In this document: positions 54,332 to 61,130 of the stretch, piece by piece
Layout of the letters: every line of letters starts with the position of its first letter
How positions within the stretch are numbered: position 1 is the first letter of the stretch
Assembly: GCA_020053735.1 (NCBI GenBank)
Contig: JAGVMP010000009.1
Location: 186,001 to 250,000 of the forward strand
DNA from: Pseudomonadota bacterium
GTDB taxonomy: Bacteria > Pseudomonadota > Gammaproteobacteria > Burkholderiales > Methylophilaceae
Length of the DNA: 64,000 nucleotides
Direction of reading: 5' to 3'
The notes under the pieces: model-generated
What the model was told of the DNA's origin: nothing
Seen by the model: the letters and a program-made list of their open reading frames with translations, nothing else
Databases searched by the model: none
Translations under genes and position numbers: made by a program

Positions 54332-55294
54332 TTAGGTGTCGCGACAACGACCACCCCAAGTTGCTGCTAGACTTGCCGAAAACGCACCCATAAGTAGCGA
54401 AGCAAATAGCCATAATGAAGCGTAAATTGATGCTTTACGCGCTTTTTCTGCTGCATTCTTGGCGGCTAATTCAGCATCAGCTAACTTTTTCTGCATGCTG
54501 ATAAAAACCTCATTGACACGTATTTCAGCTTCCTGCTGACCCAATCCTGTGCGCTTAGAAATCAATTGGCCGACGCGCGTGACATCTGCTGGAGGCATAG
54601 CATTCGCTCCCAATGAATTTAAAATGATGCGCGTCACTTCTTGATTAGAAGTTGATTGTTGTGAGAAATCTGTACTAGACACATTGCTTTCAGTAGAAGT
54701 CAAAGGTATGTCTGCGCGAAATAGGGTATCAACAAAGTACTCCAATTCGTTAGTAGTGAGATTTGTTGCATTGCTACTAGAATTATCTTTTACAGTAGTT
54801 GCAAAAGCTGCAGAAGTTGCTCCCCCAGCTAAGCTAGCTGCAACCTGCGTGCCACCGCTCACAATTGCGCCAATAACAGAAGTCAACAATATGGCAGTAG
54901 TTAAGGTTGCTACAGCCCAGGCTAGAAAGCCATGAGCGGTGTCGCGAAAATATACTTCATCTGCTTGTACTGCAGCCCATCTACTTCTGAGCCTTCCAGT
55001 TAAAAATCCACCCATCCCAGAGGCCAGAATTTGCGTAACTGTCAGCCAAATAATTGCTGAGACACCAAATGCGCCGGCACTGATGCCTTTGTGCACCCAT
55101 GGTGAAACAGATGAAAGGCCTAATCCTGCACCTAATAGTAAAAGGATTAATGATAAAGCTGCAGCTGCGGCTGCACCTGCAAGAATGGCGCCCCAAGAAA
55201 CAGCGCTGCCATGCATTGAATTTTTAATAAAATTACTAAAAGAATTTTCAACTAAGACTGATTCTTCGGATCCGCTAACGTTGGATATTGACAC
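54332..55294 (-). CDS. Multi-pass membrane protein (commonly labelled PhnA-like)
   Basis: 320 residues. Helices near 31-55, 70-95, 125-155 and a C-terminal one near 290-312. Conserved blocks: SWGAILAGA, LLGAGLGLSSVSPW, GFLTGRLRSRW and VYFRDTAHGFLAWAVAT. Homologues of this type are frequently annotated PhnA-like protein, without demonstrated function. A frame opens at 55372, but the GTG at 55294 has GGAGG 7 bases upstream and gives the conserved short N terminus. A soluble coiled loop lies at about 200-285. Confidence 0.8.
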   Translation of the reverse strand: MSISNVSGSEESVLVENSFSNFIKNSMHGSAVSWGAILAGAAAAAALSLILLLLGAGLGLSSVSPWVHKGISAGAFGVSAIIWLTVTQILASGMGGFLTGRLRSRWAAVQADEVYFRDTAHGFLAWAVATLTTAILLTSVIGAIVSGGTQVAASLAGGATSAAFATTVKDNSSSNATNLTTNELEYFVDTLFRADIPLTSTESNVSSTDFSQQSTSNQEVTRIILNSLGANAMPPADVTRVGQLISKRTGLGQQEAEIRVNEVFISMQKKLADAELAAKNAAEKARKASIYASLWLFASLLMGAFSASLAATWGGRCRDT

Positions 55295-55711
55295 AATAAA
55301 CCTCCACTCAATCATGATGTTATGGAGATTAGTATTACATTGTTTTATTGATGACTTTGTTATAGAACGCACATAACATAAGAAAGTTATAATTTTTTGA
55401 AGTCACTCTCTTCAATTATTTCAGCCACTTAAAAATCATGTGATAAGGGATGCAGTAAGAAGGGCTATATGTAAAATTTAGGAGAATTTCCCTGAAGTAG
55501 CAATTTTTCATTACTCTGACAGCGAAGCTAGTAATAGCTTGGCGTCTTCTTGGGGATTGTGCCAGCCTCGCCTTAGGGCGATTCTGACATCTTTCGCTAG
55601 TGCTCAAAAACGCTTCGCTTTGTTGCGCGTCTAGCCTAGAAGTGCTCGGCTAGTCGAACACAGGGGGCTCTCGAGACCGTAAGGGTCATGTCCATAGAAC
55701 ATATGCACTAA
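55295..55711. other. Non-coding junction region left of the toxin remnant
   Basis: 417 bp without a believable gene. The right part holds a dispersed repeat (55673-55730). The middle (55540-55660) has a mosaic, more GC-rich composition unlike the flanks, with no hairpin typical of an IS end. Probably debris from rearrangement. Confidence 0.5.
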
Positions 55712-55730
55712 GCCAGTATTTGGCGTCCCC
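55673..55730. repeat. Dispersed palindromic repeat, copy at the toxin-gene truncation point
   Basis: Contains GAGACCGTAAGGGTC and then AAGCCAGTATTTGGC followed by GTCCCC. The latter string recurs at 59946 and 60090. The open frame of the toxin remnant begins inside this repeat. Confidence 0.65.
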
Positions 55731-55843
55731 ACGGCAGCACCTACAACGCAGGCACAGTCGCCAACAAGGTCGAACGTTTTTACTACGTTGATGGCAAAGC
55801 CGTCGGCGGTGTCGGTAACGACGGCCCGATCCGGGTCGATTAC

Positions 55844-57895
55844 GTGCAACCGATGGCCAACCGCAGTAGCCAGAAAGGCAACTACGCTGGCTGGAAACCA
55901 TTGGCCAGTGCGGACTTTGACCAAAACTACGAACCGATTAGCCCGACCAACCCAGGGCCAGTCGCTACCACCTACACCGCACGTAATGGCGACACACTAC
56001 AAAGCATTGCAAGAACCGTCTGGGGCGATGCCAGCATGTGGTACCTCATCGCCGATGCCAATGGTTTAGCCAGTGGACAAACACTCAGTGCCAATATGGT
56101 GCTGATCATCCCCAACAAAGTCACCAACATCCATAACAACGCAGGCACCTTCCGCCCGTATAACCCGGGTGAAGCGATTGGCGACCTCAACCCAACAATA
56201 CCGGCGATGCCGAAACCACCGAAGAAGAAGAGCTGTGGGGGATTAGGGGCGATTATTGCAGCGATTGTAACCGTCGTGGTGAGTGTCATTGCTACACCGG
56301 CAGTTGGTGCAGCTTGGGCATCGGTGATTGGCAATGTCGCAGGGCAACTCACTGGTATGGCCTTGGGTGTGCAGAAAGGCTTTAGCTTCACCAGCCTTGC
56401 CATGTCAGCCATTGGTGGCAAGATTGCGCCATTTGGCGCAGGAGCCGAAGGCTTGAAGGGTGTGCTACAAGCAGCAGGCAACGCAGCTGTGAGCAACGTC
56501 GCTAGCCAAGGCCTTAATATTATCACCGGTCAACAAAAAGGCTTTAGTTGGGCTGGCGTAGCTGCAGCAGCGGTTGCTGCACCCATTACTAGCAGGATAA
56601 GCAACAGCATTAAAGACAGCAACTTTGGTGGCACAGGCACTGCAGGCTATGCGTTACGTGGCGCAGTAGCAGGCGTTGCCACTAGTACAGTCAACGAGCT
56701 AACCCGTGTGGCAATTGTGGGTGGCAAAGTAAGCTGGTCGAGTGTAGCGATTGGTGGTATTTCTGGCGGGATTTATGGCTACGGGGAGGGCTTGGGGAAT
56801 CAGGCGAGAGCAACAGCCAACGCACTCAATCAACCTGTGTATGGCAACACCTTTGATGCCGATAGGCAAGCGCGTGCGCAAATGTTGGGCTTGGGTAATA
56901 ACAGCCCTGCAACAGACACACCAAGTGTTTTACGCTTAAGTGACGACGAAGTGTTTAACAATGCAATGGCAAGGCAAGAAGCTGAGAAAGGCTTTAATGG
57001 CTTGAACGTAAGTTATGTGTTATCGCCAGAGCAGTTGAATGCCAGAAATGGCGGGCTGAATGCTAGCTATGGTGATGCGCTGGGTAATGGCGTGGTGTAT
57101 GGCAAAGAGCAGTATATGAAAGGCATATCAAGAACTGCTGGGGCGGGAGACGTGAAGGGTCAGTTTGTTAAGCAGAACGATGAGGCTGAATTTACAAAGC
57201 TAGTATCTGAAGCTGATAAGCTTAAAAATACTTATGGTTTATCAACGCAAGCTTCAAGAGTGCCACCCTCTCAATACGATAGTGACATTCCAACACTATC
57301 AACACCCGAAAGTATAGCTGCTAGTCGCCGTGAAGCAGCGCTAAGAAAAGCAGAATATCAAGCTTTTAGAAGTCCGCTTGGTAAGTTTTATGATGGTTAT
57401 TTAGAGCCAGCGCTTGATGCGTTAGCAACTCTACCGCCTACCATGGGCGGCTCTGGATTTGGTATAATAAATGGCGCTTTAAATAAATCTTCCCTTATTG
57501 GTAAAGGTGTTGTAAATAGTAGTGTTTGGAAATTAAACCCATTTGAGCGAGGTCAGATTATCGAGCAAGTTATAGGGCATAATTTACCCAATAACTTCCC
57601 AGTAATAGACAGATTTATTAACGGTACCGCAACTAGTATTAAAAGTATAAATCTTGATTCTATAACTTATTCAAATTCAAGAACATTAACCAGAACCTTA
57701 ACTGGTTATGTTGATGAAGTTGCAGAACTTCAAGGACGTACTTGGGCGGGAGTTCGTGTTCAAGGCGTAACAGGTAGGGCTCTTGACCTAGTCGTGCCAA
57801 ACGCTGGAAATTCTGCTCAGAAAAGTGTATTAAATCAAGCTGTGATTTATGGAGAAAGTCGTGGCATAACTCTGAACATAATCAAATATCCATAA
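55844..57895 (+). CDS. 5'-truncated Rhs-type polymorphic toxin: LysM, glycine-rich region and PD-(D/E)xK nuclease-like C terminus
   Basis: 683 residues from a GTG without ribosome site; the same frame is open from 55712, where protein-like sequence (RFYYVDGKAVGGVGND) is joined to a repeat, so the 5' end of a larger gene has been lost. A LysM domain (about 44-92, TYTARNGDTLQSIA), a Pro-rich linker, then a Gly/Ala-rich hydrophobic region (130-310) follow. The last 120 residues resemble CdiA-type nuclease toxins: ERGQIIEQ, FPVIDRF, TATSIKSI, the E, D and K of a PD-(D/E)xK site. Followed by its likely immunity gene after 12 bp. Without secretion domains it may be a silent cassette. Confidence 0.75.
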   Translation: MQPMANRSSQKGNYAGWKPLASADFDQNYEPISPTNPGPVATTYTARNGDTLQSIARTVWGDASMWYLIADANGLASGQTLSANMVLIIPNKVTNIHNNAGTFRPYNPGEAIGDLNPTIPAMPKPPKKKSCGGLGAIIAAIVTVVVSVIATPAVGAAWASVIGNVAGQLTGMALGVQKGFSFTSLAMSAIGGKIAPFGAGAEGLKGVLQAAGNAAVSNVASQGLNIITGQQKGFSWAGVAAAAVAAPITSRISNSIKDSNFGGTGTAGYALRGAVAGVATSTVNELTRVAIVGGKVSWSSVAIGGISGGIYGYGEGLGNQARATANALNQPVYGNTFDADRQARAQMLGLGNNSPATDTPSVLRLSDDEVFNNAMARQEAEKGFNGLNVSYVLSPEQLNARNGGLNASYGDALGNGVVYGKEQYMKGISRTAGAGDVKGQFVKQNDEAEFTKLVSEADKLKNTYGLSTQASRVPPSQYDSDIPTLSTPESIAASRREAALRKAEYQAFRSPLGKFYDGYLEPALDALATLPPTMGGSGFGIINGALNKSSLIGKGVVNSSVWKLNPFERGQIIEQVIGHNLPNNFPVIDRFINGTATSIKSINLDSITYSNSRTLTRTLTGYVDEVAELQGRTWAGVRVQGVTGRALDLVVPNAGNSAQKSVLNQAVIYGESRGITLNIIKYP

Positions 57896-57907
57896 GGAGT
57901 AAATATT

Positions 57908-58330
57908 ATGAAACTAGCAACAGCATATCAGCGTAACGACAGGATATTTTTGCATGCATTGTCTAAAACAACAGATGGGGTTTGGATTTTGTCGCAACCA
58001 GTATTTATGATCGATAATATAAATATCGACAAGGTTGGTGAATTGCTTCTGGAGGTGTTGGAGTCGTCAAGTGAAAATGTTCCTCACCCAAAATCATGGA
58101 CTAATCTTTTTGATCCAGTATTACGTTTAGCCAAATTAAAATCATGGAGTACATTCGTTAAATCGGCAAAATGTGTAGAAGTTGAATTTGATGGGCAACA
58201 AGTTGATTTTATTCCAACAAAAAATATGGGGGAGCTTGAAGGTTTTAATCCAATAAAAGAAAAAAAAATCAGAAGTTCTTTAAATAATTTAGAGCTACAA
58301 TCTGCTTTAATTAGCTCTTTCAGCCCTTAG
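57908..58330 (+). CDS. Putative CdiI-type immunity protein
   Basis: 140 residues, cytoplasmic, no motif of catalysis. The sequence (TTDGVWILSQPVF, PHPKSWTNLFDPVL, KSWSTFVKSAKCVEVE) resembles a contact-dependent growth-inhibition immunity family (CdiI_3-like). AAGGAG is well placed before the ATG, and the gene lies 12 bp after the toxin stop. It should bind and neutralise the adjacent nuclease domain. Base composition is AT-rich, like the toxin tip and unlike the LysM part. Confidence 0.78.
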   Translation: MKLATAYQRNDRIFLHALSKTTDGVWILSQPVFMIDNINIDKVGELLLEVLESSSENVPHPKSWTNLFDPVLRLAKLKSWSTFVKSAKCVEVEFDGQQVDFIPTKNMGELEGFNPIKEKKIRSSLNNLELQSALISSFSP

Positions 58331-58359
58331 TAAAACAATAGCATAACAATAAGTGACGC

Positions 58360-58392
58360 GAACTAAAGGGGTCAGCATCGCAATTGTTTTTA
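58360..58392 (+). repeat. Direct repeat C, copy 1
   Basis: AACTAAAGGGGTCAGCATCG followed by CAATTGTTTTTA. Recurs at 59854-59889 and, in part, at 58506-58534. Confidence 0.75.
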
Positions 58393-58505
58393 CCTTAACA
58401 GTCGCGTAGGACGGATTTAGTTTACGTAATCCGCCGCATGTAAAACTTTTCTTTCGACGCAATGCTGGCAACGCCACAGGGGTGGGCAGTGCAGCTACTT
58501 ACACG

Positions 58506-58534
58506 AAGTTAAAGGGGTCAGCATCGCATTTAAA
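58506..58534 (+). repeat. Direct repeat C, partial copy 2
   Basis: AAGTTAAAGGGGTCAGCATC followed by GCATTTAAA; same core as copies 1 and 3. Confidence 0.65.
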
Positions 58535-58572
58535 GCCTGACTGTATTACCCCTGCCGCCCGTAGGTTGGCGC

Positions 58573-58632
58573 GTAGGTTGGGGTGAATCGGTTTTATAAA
58601 GCCCAACATTTCTCACATTGTTAGGGTTAGCT
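58573..58632 (+). repeat. Direct repeat D, left copy flanking the nucleotidyltransferase gene
   Basis: Begins GTAGGTTGGGGTGAATCGG and ends at TTAGGGTTAGCT. A nearly identical copy of about 60 bp is at 59784-59843. Each is partly palindromic (GTTGGGGT/CCCAAC), like widespread bacterial extragenic repeats. Confidence 0.75.
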
Positions 58633-58680
58633 GCATTCAGCACCAATTTCCGATTAAAGCTTTGTCGCATAGTCCATTGA

Positions 58681-58717
58681 TAGTTGCTAAACAATTTGAT
58701 AGTATGTTTAGCAACTA
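58681..58717 (+). promoter_or_regulatory. Perfect 12-bp inverted repeat before the nucleotidyltransferase gene
   Basis: TAGTTGCTAAAC (58681-58692) and GTTTAGCAACTA (58706-58717) with 13 bp between, ending 4 bp before the GGGAG ribosome site. It may be an operator or an mRNA hairpin; operator-like repeats are typical for autoregulated toxin-antitoxin-like genes. Confidence 0.6.
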
Positions 58718-58732
58718 TTGGCGGGAGAGATT

Positions 58733-59773
58733 ATGCGTTATTCAGAGTTGCCACTTTCTGCACAAACGGCATATGCGGAGCTGTTTGAGCAAACACGTTA
58801 TTTTGAGCTAAGTAATGCTTTGGCAGGCCTTACAGGGAGCTTTCAAAAACTCACACGTAAAAAGCAAGATTACTGGTATTTTGCCTATCGCGATTTAGAC
58901 CAAAAGGTTCGCATGGCGTATGTGGGGCCAGATGAGCCGCGTGTGCAAGCTTTGATGCAGCGATTTGAATCATTGCGTAACACCAATACACTCGCGCCAC
59001 CTTCTAAAGTTGCGCTCACCTTGGGTTGTGCCAGCACGCCGCCAAAGCATTTTAGAATGATTAAGCGGTTATCAGAATATGGTTTTTTTAGGGCGGGCAG
59101 CATATTAATTGGCAGCCACGCGTTTTTAGCCATGGGCAATATGCTGGGTGTGCGTTGGAGTGATGGCGCAGCCACTTTGGATGTGGATTTTGCGCATGCA
59201 GGTGATAATGTTTCTGTTGCTTTGCCTGGTAACTTAAATATTGACGTGCATGATGCACTGACCTCGCTAGAAATGGGTTTGCTACCGATTACCCAATTTA
59301 ATGGCAAGCTTGGCGGGCAGTATCGCAATCCGCAAGATCAAGAATTGCGCTTGGACTTTTTAACCAGTAATAATCGCAGTGGTTTGCCAGTACACATTGC
59401 AAATCTTAATGTGGCCTTGCAGCCGCTAAAATTTATGGAGTTTTCGTTAGAGAAATCGACACAAAGTTGTGTGATAGGTAATGCTGGCGCTTGTGTGGTG
59501 AATATTCCTGCGCCAGAGCGCTATGCAGTGCATAAATTGATTGTGTATGGCGAGAGGCCAATTTCTGAACGTACAAAATCGACTAAAGATTTACTGCAAG
59601 CGGCAAGTTTAATTAGTTATTTTGTAGGTAATGGCCAAAGTGCCTTATTTAATGCTGCTTGGCAAGATGCGCTATCTCGCGGAAAAGGCTGGCAAAGCCG
59701 CGCCATGCAAGGCATGGATGCATTGTTGAAAATGGCACCAGATTTAGACGATCAAAGACTATGGAGTAATTAG
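58733..59773 (+). CDS. Nucleotidyltransferase-domain protein (NTP_transf_8 type)
   Basis: 346 residues. A helical N-terminal part (1-95) is followed by GSILIGSHAFLAMGNMLGVRW and ATLDVDFAHAG, which match the nucleotidyltransferase-like family PF12281: a GS-type P-loop analogue and the metal Asp pair DVD. The third part (LEKS, PERYAVHKLIVYGER) is typical too. Some nucleotidyltransferases of this broad fold act as toxins or in phage defence, but that is not shown for this one. A TTG at 58718 opens a longer frame, but GGGAG is placed for ATG 58733. The gene is flanked by 60-bp direct repeats, suggesting mobility. Confidence 0.78.
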   Translation: MRYSELPLSAQTAYAELFEQTRYFELSNALAGLTGSFQKLTRKKQDYWYFAYRDLDQKVRMAYVGPDEPRVQALMQRFESLRNTNTLAPPSKVALTLGCASTPPKHFRMIKRLSEYGFFRAGSILIGSHAFLAMGNMLGVRWSDGAATLDVDFAHAGDNVSVALPGNLNIDVHDALTSLEMGLLPITQFNGKLGGQYRNPQDQELRLDFLTSNNRSGLPVHIANLNVALQPLKFMEFSLEKSTQSCVIGNAGACVVNIPAPERYAVHKLIVYGERPISERTKSTKDLLQAASLISYFVGNGQSALFNAAWQDALSRGKGWQSRAMQGMDALLKMAPDLDDQRLWSN

Positions 59774-59783
59774 CCCGTAGCCC

Positions 59784-59843
59784 GTAGGTTGGGGTGAATC
59801 GGTTTTATAAACCCCAACATTTCTCACATTGTTGGGGTTCGCT
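59784..59843 (+). repeat. Direct repeat D, right copy
   Basis: Matches 58573-58632 at nearly all positions. It starts 10 bp after the nucleotidyltransferase stop. Confidence 0.75.
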
Positions 59844-59853
59844 ATGCTCACTG

Positions 59854-59889
59854 GAACTAAAGGGGGTCAGCATCGCAATTGTTTTTTAA
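59854..59889 (+). repeat. Direct repeat C, copy 3
   Basis: AACTAAAGGGGGTCAGCATC followed by GCAATTGTTTTTTAA, one G longer than copy 1. Confidence 0.75.
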
Positions 59890-59899
59890 CCCTAACTGG

Positions 59900-59919
59900 A
59901 TTCCCGCCTTCGCGGGAAT
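59900..59919. repeat. ATTCCCGC hairpin repeat
   Basis: ATTCCCGC, loop CTTC, GCGGGAAT: a perfect 8-bp stem of the kind dispersed in many betaproteobacterial genomes. Confidence 0.6.
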
Positions 59920-59945
59920 GACGGTGTGTGATGCTCCGCAACTGC

Positions 59946-60035
59946 AAGCCAGTATTTGGCTTGCCCAATTTGCTAAGCCACTAAGACCGTAAAGGTCTTC
60001 CATGCAGAATATACGTGCTGATGCACGTTATTCTG
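59946..60035. repeat. Dispersed palindromic repeat, copy 3
   Basis: AAGCCAGTATTTGGCTTGCC at the left, then AAGACCGTAAAGGTCTT and TGCAGAATATACGTGC with its own hairpin. Same modules as at 18326, 55673 and 60061. The remaining part of the 59774-60228 gap is repeat material only. Confidence 0.7.
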
Positions 60036-60060
60036 AGTAAAAGTGGCAAGCAAAGTGTGA

Positions 60061-60141
60061 AGGGTTGTCCCCGCAGAATATACCAGCTGAGCCAGTATTT
60101 GGCTTGCCCGTAAAATATACCAACTAAAGTTGGTTATTTAC
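60061..60141. repeat. Dispersed palindromic repeat, copy 4 (composite)
   Basis: AGGGTTGTCCCCGCAGAATA and TACCAGCTGAGCCAG as in copy 1, followed by the TATTTGGCTTGCCC module and a second hairpin (ACCAAC/GTTGGT). Confidence 0.7.
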
Positions 60142-60194
60142 ACGTCATAGCGCATTATTCACACGCCAAGGTACCTGGTAGCAAAGCCCAAAAA

Positions 60195-60219
60195 CAAAAA
60201 AACCACCTAAAAGGTGGTT
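60195..60219 (-). terminator. Rho-independent terminator after tRNA-Glu
   Basis: AACCACC (60201-60207) and GGTGGTT (60213-60219) form a 7-bp stem with a 5-nt loop; the minus strand continues with a T-rich run. It is 10 bp past the 3' end of the tRNA. Confidence 0.88.
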
Positions 60220-60228
60220 GTTGTGTTT

Positions 60229-60304
60229 TGGCGTCCCCACGGGGATTCGAACCCCGGTCGCCTCCGTGAAAGGGAGGTGTCCTAGGCCTCTAGACGATGG
60301 GGAC
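60229..60304 (-). tRNA. tRNA-Glu (anticodon TTC)
   Basis: 76 nt including an encoded CCA. The acceptor arms GTCCCCA and TGGGGAC pair; the anticodon loop CTTTCAC gives TTC; the T arm has GGTTCGAATCC. A terminator follows. Confidence 0.96.
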
Positions 60305-60418
60305 CTTGGAATTTAAACCGATACAACTTGTAGAATTAAAACAGGCTGTATTTTACACTATTTGCTACTTTTCTAAACCAAAATTATCGCTTCAGTTTAC
60401 CAATTAAACCTGCAAATT

Positions 60419-60494
<76 letters not shown>

Positions 60495-60608
60495 GCGTAC
60501 TACAAAAATCTTTGCAAATTTTGGGTTCTTAAATTGGTGACAATTCGAGAAGGCGCAATATTAATGACGGCGCAGCCAATTGTCAATTGTTTTTAAGCTA
60601 AATAACCT

Positions 60609-61055
60609 TTAGCCGCGTGTATTGCTTCGTGATTCAAACTGCAGTAAATCTACTTTAGGTTGCGGTTGCCAACCAGCTTTACGATGTTCAGCTATTACAT
60701 TAGTAAATATTCCACCACGTACATAAAACTTGGCTGTTACCCGCATAAATTTGGGTTGGGTAGCGCCTGCCAAGTCATCTAACATGCTGTTGGTTACTGC
60801 TTCGTGAAAGCAACCTTCGTCACGAAAGCTCCACATATATAGCTTAAGGCTTTTTAGCTCTACACATAATTGGTCTGGAATGTAATCCAAGTAAATCACA
60901 GCAAAATCGGGTTGGCCAGTTTTGGGGCATAAGCAAGTAAATTCGGGGATTTCCATGTGAATATGAAAATCGCGATTAGGGTTAGGGTTAGCAAACGTTT
61001 CTAATTGCTTAGTGGCTTGGGTGGTGGGTTTTGCACCTAAAGATTCTGTATTCAT
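60609..61055 (-). CDS. queF: NADPH-dependent 7-cyano-7-deazaguanine reductase
   Basis: Reduces preQ0 to preQ1 in queuosine synthesis, cytoplasmic. The 148-residue unimodular T-fold enzyme has the catalytic Cys43 and Asp50 in [10 protein letters not shown], the family motif VELKSLKLY, and [10 protein letters not shown]. Length fits type I QueF. Functionally paired with queD at 8.2 kb. Divergent from smc with a 75-bp gap; no riboswitch was recognised. Confidence 0.95.
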   Translation of the reverse strand: MNTESLGAKPTTQATKQLETFANPNPNRDFHIHMEIPEFTCLCPKTGQPDFAVIYLDYIPDQLCVELKSLKLYMWSFRDEGCFHEAVTNSMLDDLAGATQPKFMRVTAKFYVRGGIFTNVIAEHRKAGWQPQPKVDLLQFESRSNTRG

Positions 61056-61130
61056 AGTGAGAAATTCGGTTTTTGGCTTAAAAAACGTTATTATAACGCT
61101 TAAAATTAAATCTAATTCGACTCATTCAAT

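Noticed and set aside
55295-55372. Longer N terminus for the multi-pass membrane protein
   Set aside because: The GTG at 55294 has GGAGG correctly spaced, and the family N terminus begins there.
55295-60228. Integrated prophage, IS element or tRNA-targeted genomic island
   Set aside because: No integrase, transposase or phage structural gene was seen, and no tRNA 3'-end duplication was found near tRNA-Glu or tRNA-Ala.
58331-60228. CRISPR array
   Set aside because: The repeats are few, of different types and irregularly spaced, with no uniform spacers and no cas genes.
61056-61130. preQ1 riboswitch upstream of queF
   Set aside because: The short, AT-rich gap lacks a recognisable preQ1 aptamer; the same holds upstream of queD.
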